This document shows positions 29,901-39,892 of a DNA stretch of 64,000 bases, one piece after another; position 1 is the first letter of the stretch, and the number at the start of each line of letters is the position of its first letter. The notes beneath the pieces are model-generated. The model ran no database searches. It had not been told where the DNA came from and was given only the letters and a program-made list of their open reading frames with translations. Source of the DNA: Ardenticatenia bacterium. GTDB lineage: Bacteria > Chloroflexota > Anaerolineae > 4572-78 > NAK82. A program made the translations under genes and the position numbers. The stretch is from the NCBI GenBank assembly GCA_003130875.1, contig QEXY01000114.1, forward strand, positions 29,254-93,253, written 5' to 3'.

Positions 29901-30680
29901 ATGCCTTTGATAAATGTTGCAGGTGAGACACTCTTCTATGCTGAGTATAACGGGGATATTACCAGGCGGCACAACCTGGTGTTGGTGCACGGGGCGGGTG
30001 GCAGCCATATTCACTGGCCGGCCGAATTGCGTCGTCTTCCCGGCGCCAACGTGTATGCGTTGGACTTGCCTGCCCATGGGCGCTCCGGTGGATACGCGCG
30101 TGCTACGTTGCAGGAGTATGCAGACACGGTGCATTTCTTCGTGTTGGTCCTCGGACTGTCGCGCGCTGCGGTGTTGGGCCATTCGATGGGCGGCGCGATC
30201 GTGCAACTCCTTGCTTTACGCCGACCGCCATGGCTTGAAAAGGTGGTCATTGCAGGCAGCGCTGCGCGCTTGCGCGTGCAACCCGATATCTTGGAGTTCC
30301 TGAATCCTCAAAGCGGTCAAGATGGCTTCGAGAAAGCGCTTGACTTGATCTGTCAGCGGATATATGGACCACAGGCGAGTCCACAGATGCGCCTGCGCGG
30401 CCGTCAGCTGCTGCGTGCGGTGTCACCTGCGGTGCTATATGCGGATTACCTGGCGTGCGCGCATTTCGACTGTTCCGAGTTGGTAGGTAACATCACGCTG
30501 CCCACGTTGGTCATCTGCGGCAGTGATGACCGCATGATCGCGCCGGAAGAGAGCTGTGGCTTGAGCCAGCGCATTCCCCACGCTCAGCTGGTCACCATCC
30601 AAGGCGCTGGCCATATGATGATGGTTGAGAAGCCCTCCGAGGTGGCGGAAGCGGTCGCCCGCTTTCTCGGCGTGGCGTGA
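29901..30680 (+). CDS. Alpha/beta hydrolase
   Basis: LVLVHGAGGSHIHW, AVLGHSMGGAIV nucleophile elbow. Confidence 0.92.
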   Translation: MPLINVAGETLFYAEYNGDITRRHNLVLVHGAGGSHIHWPAELRRLPGANVYALDLPAHGRSGGYARATLQEYADTVHFFVLVLGLSRAAVLGHSMGGAIVQLLALRRPPWLEKVVIAGSAARLRVQPDILEFLNPQSGQDGFEKALDLICQRIYGPQASPQMRLRGRQLLRAVSPAVLYADYLACAHFDCSELVGNITLPTLVICGSDDRMIAPEESCGLSQRIPHAQLVTIQGAGHMMMVEKPSEVAEAVARFLGVA

Positions 30681-30697
30681 AGACTTTGCCCGCTTCG

Positions 30698-31726
30698 TTA
30701 AAACGCGCGACGTAAGGTGGCGACGACCGGTAAATGATCCGAGCCCGGCCCCTCGGGCACGACGTGGATCTCCTCCGGCAACCAATGCGGATTGACGAGG
30801 ATGTGGTCAATGCGCAGGAACGGGATCAATGGCACTTTGTGGATTGGGAACGGCCAAGGGTCGCGCCAGCGACCTGGAAAGGTGAAGCCAAAGCCCCATC
30901 CCACCGCGCGATGCACGTCCGTGAGATGTTCCGCTAACAGTTGATAGTTCTGTGCCTGGTCGGTGGTGTTCAAGTCACCCAGCACGATGACCGGCCACGA
31001 AGCGTCCTTCACCTCGCGCGCGATCGCGAGAAACGTTTGTCTCTGACGTTCCCATCCGCGCTGACCCACCGACGGCGAAGAGTGCACGTTCCAGATGATG
31101 ACCTCTCCTTCCGGCGTCGTCCAACGTGCTGCTTGCGTGCGCCACGCATCGGGTGGGGTAGGCAGCGCCACGAGCGGATAGCGGCTGACCAGGCCCAAGC
31201 GTGGCCATTCGCTGTGATCCAGCAGCGCATAAGGGTACTCAGGTGCCAGCTTAGAGATCAGCTGGTCAGCAAAGGGCTGAGTGAACTCCTGGAACGCGGC
31301 CAGATCGGGTGCTTCAGCTCGGATCAGACGGGTGACGCCGGCCACATCGTCGTTGGCGTAATGCACGTTGAAGGTCATCACCCGCAGGGAAGCGGTCGAA
31401 GCATCGGCTGTGACACTTTTCCCATCCAAACGGGGGAGCAACATAGGCCAAAAGCGCACCCCGAAGATCAGACCCAAAGCGAGGAACATGCGCCAGAGCC
31501 AGCGCCGGCGGCCCAAGAGAGCGATGACGAGCGCAACGAACACTCCGATCATCAACCACGGCGCGAAATAGTTGCCTACGCGCACCAGCAGCCAGCGATC
31601 GCCGGGGTATATCCGCGCCAGATTCCATAGCACCAGAGTGAGCGCAAAGCTCCACAAGGCCAGGTTGCCCCATGCTGCCAGAAAGCGCGCGAGGCAGGAA
31701 GGGTGGGTGTGTCTGCGCCGCGCCAT
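30698..31726 (-). CDS. Endonuclease/exonuclease/phosphatase family membrane protein
   Basis: RVMTFNVHYAND, VIVLGDLNTTDQAQNY, RIDHILVN, GPGSDHLPVVATL. Confidence 0.9.
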   Translation of the reverse strand: MARRRHTHPSCLARFLAAWGNLALWSFALTLVLWNLARIYPGDRWLLVRVGNYFAPWLMIGVFVALVIALLGRRRWLWRMFLALGLIFGVRFWPMLLPRLDGKSVTADASTASLRVMTFNVHYANDDVAGVTRLIRAEAPDLAAFQEFTQPFADQLISKLAPEYPYALLDHSEWPRLGLVSRYPLVALPTPPDAWRTQAARWTTPEGEVIIWNVHSSPSVGQRGWERQRQTFLAIAREVKDASWPVIVLGDLNTTDQAQNYQLLAEHLTDVHRAVGWGFGFTFPGRWRDPWPFPIHKVPLIPFLRIDHILVNPHWLPEEIHVVPEGPGSDHLPVVATLRRAF

Positions 31727-31727
31727 C

Positions 31728-32546
31728 TCATCCGCCTCGCAACCACGCGACCAATAAGCAGAAAATGCCTAGCAATGCGCAGTAGGCAGCAAAAACGGTC
31801 AAGCGATGGCTTTGCAGATAGCGCAATAGCCAACGGATACAGAGGTAGCCGCTCACCGCAGCCATCGTGAAGCCCACTGTCAGAGGTGGCAGCTCGCTGC
31901 TCAGCGATTCGGATCGGAGCAAGTCCGCTGTCGCGACCAAGCCGGCGCCCAGCAAGGCGGGGATGGAGAGCAGAAAGCTGAAGCGCGCCGCCGCACGGCG
32001 CTCCAAATCGCGCAGCATCGCGCCGCTGATGGTGGCGCCACTGCGGCTGATTCCGGGCAACAGCGCAGCTACCTGCCACAACCCCACGTCCAGCGCATCC
32101 CACCAGCCCATATGCTCCAGATGGCGCTGTTGTTTGCCACGGTATTCTGCTAACGCCAACATCAGAGCTGTGCCCAGCAATAAAGCTGCTGCGACAAGCG
32201 GCTGGCTGTAGGTGATTTCGAACGCCCGCTTGAGCCAGAAGCCGAACACCACCGCCGGGAGCGTGGCGACAATAAGGTACCAGCCCAATCGTGCTTCAAA
32301 GCTGGCGAAGGGTCGCCTCTGAAGCAACCCTTGAACCATAGCGTGCACGACTGCCCACAGATCTTGCCAAAAATAAACGATCACGCCGACCAGTGTGCCC
32401 CATTGCACCAACACATCGAAGGTGAATGGCGGCTCTGCCCAACCCACCAGCCAGGGAAACAACACTAGGTGTGCTGAGCTGGAGACCGGGATGTACTCTG
32501 TGGCACCTTGCAGAAGGCCTAAGATAAAAGCTTGGATCAGCGACAT
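31728..32546 (-). CDS. uppP: Undecaprenyl-diphosphatase
   Basis: LGLLQGATEYIPVSSSAHLVLFPWLVGW; PGISRSGATISGAML. Confidence 0.95.
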   Translation of the reverse strand: MSLIQAFILGLLQGATEYIPVSSSAHLVLFPWLVGWAEPPFTFDVLVQWGTLVGVIVYFWQDLWAVVHAMVQGLLQRRPFASFEARLGWYLIVATLPAVVFGFWLKRAFEITYSQPLVAAALLLGTALMLALAEYRGKQQRHLEHMGWWDALDVGLWQVAALLPGISRSGATISGAMLRDLERRAAARFSFLLSIPALLGAGLVATADLLRSESLSSELPPLTVGFTMAAVSGYLCIRWLLRYLQSHRLTVFAAYCALLGIFCLLVAWLRGG

Positions 32547-33733
32547 GAGGTCACCTCGTCGGGGTAGTGTGCGTCCTCTGGGTGGTGTTCCGGCGGCGTC
32601 CGTGCTGCTTCTTGGGCATTCCCAGCCGTGCGATAGCTTGCCAGGAATGCGTGCCTGAACTCCATAAAGGTGCCGTCCAAGATGGATTGACGGATGCGCC
32701 GCATGAGATCGAGCATAAAATGCAGGTTGTGCAGGGTGGTCAGATATAGACCGGTGATCTCATCGGCCATGATCAGATGGCGTAGGTAGGCGCGGCTGAA
32801 GGTAGTACAGGTGTAGCACAGACAACCTTCCTCGATAGGCATAGGGTCGGCAGCGTATTGCGCATTGCGCAGGTTGAGCCGCCCGCGATGGGTCAACACA
32901 GCACCGTTGCGTGCCATACGTGTCGGCAACACACAGTCAAACTGGTCGATACCGCGCGCCACACATTCGAACAAGTCTTCCGGGCTGCCCACCCCCATCA
33001 GGTAACGCGGTCGGTCGCGCGGCAGCTCGGGGTGTAACCACTCTAACACCTGGTGCATCTCTGCCTTGGTCTCTCCCACGCTGAGGCCACCGATGGCGTA
33101 GCCTGGCAGGTCTAGCGCGCGCAGAAATTGGGCACTCTGGATGCGCAAGTCCTGGAAGACACCCCCTTGTACAATGCCATAAAGCGCCTGGTCGGAGCGC
33201 CGCTTGGCTGCCAGAGAACGTTCTGCCCAGCGGTGGGTGCGCGCCAGAGCTTCTAAATTATAGGCATAGTCGTTTGGAATGGTACATTCATCCAGCGGCA
33301 TAATAATGTCCGCGCCCAGCTGTTCCTGGATGGCGATCACCTTCTCCGGTGTGAAAAGGTGCGTAGAGCCATCGATGTGGGAACGAAAGACCACCCCTTC
33401 GTCGTCCACGCGGCGCAGCGCTTGCAGGCTGAACACTTGATAACCACCGGAGTCAGTCAGGATCGGCCCATCCCACCCCATGAAGCGATGTAAACCGCCC
33501 AGCCGAGCGATCAACTCGGCCCCCGGACGCAGGTAGAGATGGTAGGTGTTGCTCAGAATTAAGGTGGCGCCCAGTGTGCGCAGATCGCGCGGGGTCATAG
33601 TCTTGACCGTCGCCTGGGTGCCCACCGGTGCGAAGACAGGTGTGGGAATATCGCCATGGGGAGTATGGATGATGCCAGCGCGTGCTGCGCACTGCGCATC
33701 TTCTTTCACAAGTTCGAAACTGAATGCTGTCAC
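32537..33733 (-). CDS. tgt: Queuine tRNA-ribosyltransferase
   Basis: HTPHGDIPTPVFAPVGTQATVKTMTPRDL, LTDSGGYQVFSL; Zn site CLCYTCTTFSRAYLRHL. Confidence 0.95.
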   Translation of the reverse strand: MTAFSFELVKEDAQCAARAGIIHTPHGDIPTPVFAPVGTQATVKTMTPRDLRTLGATLILSNTYHLYLRPGAELIARLGGLHRFMGWDGPILTDSGGYQVFSLQALRRVDDEGVVFRSHIDGSTHLFTPEKVIAIQEQLGADIIMPLDECTIPNDYAYNLEALARTHRWAERSLAAKRRSDQALYGIVQGGVFQDLRIQSAQFLRALDLPGYAIGGLSVGETKAEMHQVLEWLHPELPRDRPRYLMGVGSPEDLFECVARGIDQFDCVLPTRMARNGAVLTHRGRLNLRNAQYAADPMPIEEGCLCYTCTTFSRAYLRHLIMADEITGLYLTTLHNLHFMLDLMRRIRQSILDGTFMEFRHAFLASYRTAGNAQEAARTPPEHHPEDAHYPDEVTSCR

Positions 33734-34148
33734 ACTGGCTTGGTGATCCGTCTCACTCGGATGAGATATAGCATTATACCATCAACCGGTGCGATTGTGG
33801 AAAACGGGAGGAAACGGTGACACACTACACGAGACTCGCCCCTGGGGTGTAGGGACGGGGAGCTTCAAAGCGAACATACTCTCGCTCGCGCAACCCCTAG
33901 AGGGGCTAACCCAAACAGTGGCCACCTATTTCGAGGGGATCAGGGCTTCCATAATGTGTGAAACAGCCGAGAGGCCTGGCAATACCACCAGGACGCAGTA
34001 ATACGCACCACCATCTATGCACGACTATGCCATATCGTGCCCAAAACCGATCCTTGAAAGCCACGCCGGATCCCCTTTTGAAGAAAGACGGGCAACAGCC
34101 GCCCGACTAGCGGGCGCCCTAGCATCCGATCAATCTACACGTTATATG

Positions 34149-34280
34149 CTACGAGCCGAACCGGGGTGCCAATGCCAATGCCAGAGCCAACAAACCCACC
34201 GACACACACAGCCGGAGCAAGATACCCTCTAGCGGGTCTATACCGGCTTCGAGGTTGGCGGTCTCTTTGGTCTCGGTCAT
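34149..34280 (-). CDS. Small single-TM protein (43 aa), not in the ORF track
   Basis: MTETKETANLEAGIDPLEGILLRLCVSVGLLALALALAPRFGS; AAAAAGGAGC RBS upstream. Confidence 0.55.
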   Translation of the reverse strand: MTETKETANLEAGIDPLEGILLRLCVSVGLLALALALAPRFGS

Positions 34281-34381
34281 CGATTGTATGCTCCTTTTTG
34301 GCAGGTAAAATTCGCACAAACTGCAGACCTGCTAGGCTCCTCACGCTTTACACTCTATCTACAGCGATTCCCGACAAGGGG

Positions 34382-34744
34382 TCATCCCTGTATCACCACG
34401 CATGCCATCGCGTAGTCCCCAGCGTGTGACAGACTGACGGCGAAGTATTGCCAGTGGCGCTGCGCTGCCAGCTGAGCAGCCTGGCCGTGCAGCTGCAATT
34501 CCGGTTTTCCGTGTTCATCACACAGGACCTCGATTTCGTTGAAGCGGACAGCACCGATTCCAGTGCCGAATGCCTTGGCGGTGGCCTCTTTGGCTGCCCA
34601 GCGTGTTGCCAAAGCAGCGACGCGCCCCTGAGCATAGGCCAGCTCACGCTCGGTGTAGACCCGCCTGAGAAATCGCTCTCCATGACGTTGTAATACTCGC
34701 TCCACCCGACCGATCTCGATCAAATCAACCCCCACTGCCAGCAT
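34382..34744 (-). CDS. acpS: Holo-[acyl-carrier-protein] synthase
   Basis: AVGVDLIEIGRVERVLQRHGERFLRRVYTERE, ATRWAAKEATAKAFGTG. Confidence 0.95.
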   Translation of the reverse strand: MLAVGVDLIEIGRVERVLQRHGERFLRRVYTERELAYAQGRVAALATRWAAKEATAKAFGTGIGAVRFNEIEVLCDEHGKPELQLHGQAAQLAAQRHWQYFAVSLSHAGDYAMACVVIQG

Positions 34745-34761
34745 AAACCATTCACGCACCT

Positions 34762-36324
34762 TTAAGGATTGTTGGGCTGGATAAAGGCGTCCACGCGCAC
34801 CGGCTGAGCGGGATGCGCTTCCGGCAGATGGAAGTCGGCGCCGACGATCACGCGCACGTCAACCTCGCTCTTGAGGTTAGGGCTGCGACGCACATTCTCC
34901 TCGGCCACGTTGAAGAGCTCGATGAGCACCTGGAGGGTATAGGTCTTGCCTGTGTAATCCACAATCACGGTGCGTGGATAATCGTTGCGATCAGCCAGGC
35001 CAAATTGGAGCACGTTAAAACCTTGCTGACGCAAGTATTCGGCGACAGCGAGCTCGAAGCCGATCTGTGGCGTACCGTTCTGCACCACCACTTTAGCGCC
35101 CTCCTGCTGCAAGGCAGCAGCCACTTCTGCCCGGCGCTGTGCCTCACGTGCCGCCTCTTCACGAGCACGCGCCAGCACCGCTGGGTCGGGCGTCGGAGTG
35201 GGTGCCACGGCCGGCCGTGAAGTGCCGAACAGCCGCTCGATGAGTGGACGGATGCGCTCGCGCACCGGCAACAAGACACGGGCACCGGTGTCGGTTCGGT
35301 AATCGACGGTCATCGTATGGTCGATCACCGCAGTCTCGATATGATCGCCCGAGATGCGATCTGCCAGCTTGGCCAGCTCCAGAATGTCGATCAACTGCAT
35401 ATCCGTTTGGACAGTGCCCGCCATGGTCACCCACAGCTCGGGGATCTTGGGAATGACATCGAGCGCCAACACTCGTTCGCGGATGGCCAGCAGCACTTGT
35501 TGCTGACGCCGTGCCCGGTCGAAGTCGGCGCCACGCGTGGCACGTGTACGCGCATATTTGAGCGCCGTATCACCGTCCATATGCTGCAGGCCCGCCTCGA
35601 TGTAAAACGGATCATAGCCATAATTCATGTCAGGATACTTGGGGTCGTCAATTGTCTCGGGAACATTGATGTCAATGCCGCCCAGGGTGTCGATGATGCG
35701 TCGGAACCCGTCGAAATCCACACGCACGTAGAAGTGCACCGGTACGCCCAAGTTATACTGCACAGTGCGCATAGCCAGTGCTGGCCCGCCACCTGGGTAC
35801 TTGTCCTTTTCCCCGAAATAGTAGGACATGTTTACCCGGTTCTCTCCATAGCCCGGGATGCTCACCCACAGGTCGCGCGGGATTGACAGCATGCTCGCCC
35901 GCGCGGCTGCCGGATCCACGCTGAGCAGGATCATAGTATCGGTGCGCGCGATCGACTCGCCGGGACGCTTGTCCACTCCCAACAACAGGATGTTGACTCG
36001 CTCTGACTCCTCCCAGTTGGGCAGCGCTTCTCCGGTCAGACCAGTGCTGGCCTCCGGATTGGTGGCGGCGCGCGGGTTAGGATAGACCTGTGTCACCGGA
36101 TTGAGCACCGGCAAGGTCAGATCCACATAAGGCAGCACTGGCAAATCAGCATATGCCACTGCATCCCGGACGGCAACATAGAAGAAATAACCCAGGTAGG
36201 CGCTGCCGATCAGGAAACCTGCCATCAGCATGATAATAATGAGCAGGAAAGGCGGAGATACGGAGGGAGATTTTCGTGCGGGCAACGACGCACCAGTAGT
36301 TTGTGCTCGTGTGTAAGTCGTCAT
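34762..36324 (-). CDS. LytR-CpsA-Psr family protein with LytR_C-like domain
   Basis: NILLLGVDKRPGESIARTDTMILLSVDPAAARASMLSIPRDLWVSIPGYGENRVN; C-terminal VVVQNGTPQ. Confidence 0.93.
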   Translation of the reverse strand: MTTYTRAQTTGASLPARKSPSVSPPFLLIIIMLMAGFLIGSAYLGYFFYVAVRDAVAYADLPVLPYVDLTLPVLNPVTQVYPNPRAATNPEASTGLTGEALPNWEESERVNILLLGVDKRPGESIARTDTMILLSVDPAAARASMLSIPRDLWVSIPGYGENRVNMSYYFGEKDKYPGGGPALAMRTVQYNLGVPVHFYVRVDFDGFRRIIDTLGGIDINVPETIDDPKYPDMNYGYDPFYIEAGLQHMDGDTALKYARTRATRGADFDRARRQQQVLLAIRERVLALDVIPKIPELWVTMAGTVQTDMQLIDILELAKLADRISGDHIETAVIDHTMTVDYRTDTGARVLLPVRERIRPLIERLFGTSRPAVAPTPTPDPAVLARAREEAAREAQRRAEVAAALQQEGAKVVVQNGTPQIGFELAVAEYLRQQGFNVLQFGLADRNDYPRTVIVDYTGKTYTLQVLIELFNVAEENVRRSPNLKSEVDVRVIVGADFHLPEAHPAQPVRVDAFIQPNNP

Positions 36325-36331
36325 AGCTCTT

Positions 36332-36359
36332 ATTATACCACAACCCCTGAGATGCGCAA
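36332..36359 (-). promoter_or_regulatory. Sigma70-like promoter of the LCP gene
   Basis: Minus strand TTGCGC, 16 bp, TATAAT; -10 ends 7 nt before ATG at 36324. Confidence 0.65.
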
Positions 36360-36477
36360 CATTGCGTAAGCGATTTGGCGGATGTCCCTGGTAAGGTCAA
36401 TTGTCCTCACATGACACAAACCGTGGTATAATCTTGGTATGTGTCAATTCCATTCGCCTAAAGAGGGGTAGGTTGCG

Positions 36478-36846
36478 ATGAATCAAATCACCATCACTGC
36501 GGGAGATGTTTCCTTGCCCGCCGAGCTGAACGATAGCCCGACCGCCCAGCTGATATGGAATGCCTTGCCTATCGAGGGACGTGCCAACCGCTGGGGAGAT
36601 GAAATCTACTTCGAGATTCCCGTCAAGACCGGCCAAGAGCCGGATGCACGGGAGGAGGTGGCCGTGGGTGAGCTGGGATATTGGCCGGTTGGCCATGCCT
36701 TTTGCATCTTCTTCGGCCCTACACCGGTTAGCACTGATGATCGCCCGCGCGCTTACAGCCCGGTCAACATCGTCGGGCATGTGGTCGGCGACGCCACCTT
36801 ATTCCGCAGTGTCAAGAGCGGGACGAAGGTGGTGCTCAGCAAGTAA
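36478..36846 (+). CDS. Cyclophilin-like fold protein (TM1367-like)
   Basis: NSPTAQLIWNALPIEGRANRWGDEIYFEIPV-type sequence; GELGYWPVGHAFCIFFGPTP. Confidence 0.75.
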   Translation: MNQITITAGDVSLPAELNDSPTAQLIWNALPIEGRANRWGDEIYFEIPVKTGQEPDAREEVAVGELGYWPVGHAFCIFFGPTPVSTDDRPRAYSPVNIVGHVVGDATLFRSVKSGTKVVLSK

Positions 36847-36928
36847 CCAAGGCTGGGTAATTGTGCTCTATGCGCATTCGCCCGGTCAAGTAACCCGCTT
36901 TCCCGTTGCTGTGTAAGGAGGTTTTGCC

Positions 36929-37237
36929 ATGCTCATCGTCCATGTCCACGTACGCGTCAAGTCGGAGTACGTCGAGACGTTTAAGGAAGCGACCATCCAG
37001 AACGCACGTCAAAGCGTCCAGGAACCTGGTATTGCTCGCTTCGACGTCGTCCAATCTGTTGAGGATCCCACGCGTTTCATCTTGGTGGAAGTTTACCGCA
37101 CGCCCGAGGATCCGGCGCGCCACAAGGAGACCACTCACTACAAAGTATGGCGTGACACGGTTGCCGAGATGATGGCCGAGCCGCGTACCAGCGTCCAATA
37201 CACCAACGTCTACCCGGATGATTCGGGATGGGGATGA
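36929..37237 (+). CDS. Antibiotic biosynthesis monooxygenase family protein
   Basis: [53 protein letters not shown]. Confidence 0.9.
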   Translation: MLIVHVHVRVKSEYVETFKEATIQNARQSVQEPGIARFDVVQSVEDPTRFILVEVYRTPEDPARHKETTHYKVWRDTVAEMMAEPRTSVQYTNVYPDDSGWG

Positions 37238-37244
37238 GAGCGTG

Positions 37245-38399
37245 ATGGCCTTTGAATTTGCCACAGCAGGGCGTATCCTTTTCGGACGGGGCACGTTCCG
37301 CCAGGCAGGTCCCATTGCGGCGGGTATGGGGCGGCATGCACTGGTCGTCACCGGCCTGAGCGAGACGCTCACCCAGCCCTTGGTGGATCTGCTCCGGGAG
37401 CATAAGGTAGCTGCTACCCTCTTCTCCGTGTCACACGAACCCACTACTGAGCTGGTACTTTGGGGAGTGCAGCGCGCTCAAGAAGCCGGTTGCGACTTGG
37501 TGATCGGCATTGGGGGTGGCAGTGCCATTGACGCTAGCAAGGCAATTGCCGGGCTGCTCACCAACCCGGGCGATCTGTTTGACTATCTCGAGGTCATCGG
37601 CAAGGCGCAGGCGATCCGCGAACCGGCGGCACCGTTGATTGCTATTGCCACCACCGCCGGCACAGGTGCGGAGGTGACCCGCAATGCGGTTATCATCTCG
37701 CCGCAACATCGCGTCAAGGTCAGCATGCGCAGTCCATTGCTGCTGCCGCGCGTGGCGATAGTAGATCCCGAGTTGACCTATAGCGTGCCGCCTGCCGTCA
37801 CCGCTAGTACCGGTTTGGATGCGCTGACCCAAGTGCTGGAGCCGTATGTGTCCAGCCGCGCGAATGCTATGATCGATCCACTGGTGCGCGATGGCATGGC
37901 GCGTGCAGCGCGCTCGCTGCGACGTGCCTATGAACACGGAGATGATCCTGATGCGCGCGAGGATATGGCGCTGGTCAGCTTGTTCGGGGGCTTAGCCCTG
38001 GCGAATGCTGGCCTGGGTGCCGTCCACGGCTTTGCCGCGCCATTGGGCGGGATGCTCCAGGCACCCCATGGCGCTATCTGTGCACGTCTGTTACCGTTTG
38101 TGATGGAAGTCAACATCCGCGCGCTGCGCGCCCGCCAGCCGGATCATTACGCCCTGCCACGCTACGACGAGATCGCCCGCATCCTGACTGGTAACCCCCA
38201 GGCGGTTGCTGCCGACGGTATCGCCTGGGTGCACGAATTATGCCAGGTGCTGCGGATCCAACCTCTCTCCGCCTATGGCCTGACGCAGGACGACATTCCC
38301 AAGGTAGTGGAACGCGGCGCCGCCGCGAGCAGTATGAAGGGCAACCCCATTCCCCTCACGCCCGAAGAGATGACGGAGATCCTGACGCGCGCGCTGTGA
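37245..38399 (+). CDS. Iron-containing alcohol dehydrogenase
   Basis: VIGIGGGSAIDASKAIAGLL, TTAGTGAEVTRNAVI, HGFAAPLGGMLQAPHGAICA. Confidence 0.93.
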   Translation: MAFEFATAGRILFGRGTFRQAGPIAAGMGRHALVVTGLSETLTQPLVDLLREHKVAATLFSVSHEPTTELVLWGVQRAQEAGCDLVIGIGGGSAIDASKAIAGLLTNPGDLFDYLEVIGKAQAIREPAAPLIAIATTAGTGAEVTRNAVIISPQHRVKVSMRSPLLLPRVAIVDPELTYSVPPAVTASTGLDALTQVLEPYVSSRANAMIDPLVRDGMARAARSLRRAYEHGDDPDAREDMALVSLFGGLALANAGLGAVHGFAAPLGGMLQAPHGAICARLLPFVMEVNIRALRARQPDHYALPRYDEIARILTGNPQAVAADGIAWVHELCQVLRIQPLSAYGLTQDDIPKVVERGAAASSMKGNPIPLTPEEMTEILTRAL

Positions 38400-38442
38400 C
38401 CTTGCCCTGCGTCAAATGCGTGGGCAAGCGGGAACATCCTTC

Positions 38443-38487
38443 TAAAAAAGTTGGCAGATCAGATGAGACCACCTCATCTGATCTGCC
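38443..38487 (-). terminator. Rho-independent terminator for the minus strand (moeA side)
   Basis: GGCAGATCAGATGAG/CTCATCTGATCTGCC 15-bp perfect stem, 5-nt loop; T-run on the minus strand. Confidence 0.8.
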
Positions 38488-38620
38488 GCTATGTCGTATC
38501 CGGCGACTCCAATCCCCAGGCCAGTGAGCGGTCGCCTGAACTCACTGCACCCTTATAATACCATATTTCATCCAAAAAGGCAATACAGAAATTGGTAACT
38601 TGTGCTCTAAATCACGTAAC

Positions 38621-39892
38621 TTAGAACACTCCTTCGGGCCAGTCGAGCATCCACACCTCGACGGTGCTGCCAGATGGCAGGAAGGTGACATCTTCAGGCA
38701 CCACTGCCAACCCGTTTGCCCACACCAACGATGAGAGGATGCCGGAACCCTGCACCTGCACATCGCTGCCGCGCGTGGTGACGTGATAGCCATCCGCCTC
38801 GCGGCGCACCCGTGCGCGCATAAAATGACGCCGCCCGCTGTTGCGTACGTCTTCATCCAGGATCGCTATGACCGATGGTTTGCGCCAGTCGACACGACCG
38901 CCTAGCTTGAGGATGGCTGGCCGCGCAAACACCTCAAATGCCACCACCGCTGCGACCGGGTTGCCCGGCAGACCCAGCAACGGCACGCCACGCACATGTC
39001 CGAACGCCAGCGGCTTGCCCGGTTTGATGGCCACCTGCCAGAAAATCATCTCACCCTCGGCGGCGAGCACGTGTTTCACCATATCGAAGTCACCCACCGA
39101 GACCCCCGCCGAGGTGAGGAAAAGGTCGGCGCCCTGATCTAGGCCAACGCGGATCTTCGCGGTGAGCGACTCAGGCGTGTCGCGGGCGATGCCTAGTGGC
39201 AATGGAATGCCCCCATAACGGCGCACCAACGCAATGGCAGTGTACTCGTTTGAGTTGCGAATCTTGCCAGGTGTCACCGGTTCGCCCACGTCCACCAGTT
39301 CGTCTCCGGTCGCCAGTATGGCGACGCGCGGACGGCGAAATACGCGCACCGTGGGATATCCCATCGCTGCCAGCACGCCGATATCGGCTGGTCGCAATGC
39401 ATGCCCTGCACGGAGCACCACCTGCCCTTGGCGGATGTCCTCGCCGGCCAGGCGCACGTTGTCGCCGCGCCGAACCGCGGCGTAGATGCGAACCTGCACG
39501 CGTCCCTGGTCGGTGTCCTCAAAGGGCACCACCGCGTCACTCCCTGGCGGCATAGGCGCACCGGTCATAATGCGCATTGCCGTGCCGGCTGTGACCTCAC
39601 TTTGGGGCACGCTGCCCGCTGCTACCTCGCCGATCACATGGAGCATGGCCGGAGCGGCACGACTGGCGCCCGCCACGTCGGTCGCGCGCACAGCATATCC
39701 GTCCATTGCGGCGTTGACGAAAGGAGGGATGTCCAACGGTGAGACGACATCCTCGATGAGCACCCGGTTCAGCGCCTCGGTGATAGGTACCGTCTCACCA
39801 TCAAGTGGGGAGATACAACGCAGGATGTATTCCAACGCCTCATCCACGCTGATGTGCTGGACGGGCAGTCCGTCATCCGAGCATGGATACAT
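38621..39892 (-). CDS. moeA: Molybdopterin molybdotransferase
   Basis: PPFVNAAMDGYAVRATD, SAGVSVGDFDMVKHVL, LLGLPGNPVAAVVAFEVF. Confidence 0.95.
   Translation of the reverse strand: MYPCSDDGLPVQHISVDEALEYILRCISPLDGETVPITEALNRVLIEDVVSPLDIPPFVNAAMDGYAVRATDVAGASRAAPAMLHVIGEVAAGSVPQSEVTAGTAMRIMTGAPMPPGSDAVVPFEDTDQGRVQVRIYAAVRRGDNVRLAGEDIRQGQVVLRAGHALRPADIGVLAAMGYPTVRVFRRPRVAILATGDELVDVGEPVTPGKIRNSNEYTAIALVRRYGGIPLPLGIARDTPESLTAKIRVGLDQGADLFLTSAGVSVGDFDMVKHVLAAEGEMIFWQVAIKPGKPLAFGHVRGVPLLGLPGNPVAAVVAFEVFARPAILKLGGRVDWRKPSVIAILDEDVRNSGRRHFMRARVRREADGYHVTTRGSDVQVQGSGILSSLVWANGLAVVPEDVTFLPSGSTVEVWMLDWPEGVF

Noticed and set aside
33786-34148. Possible tmRNA or RNase P RNA
   Set aside because: No T-arm, tag ending in ALAA, or RNase P P4 signature found on either strand by eye; kept only as an unexplained structured region.
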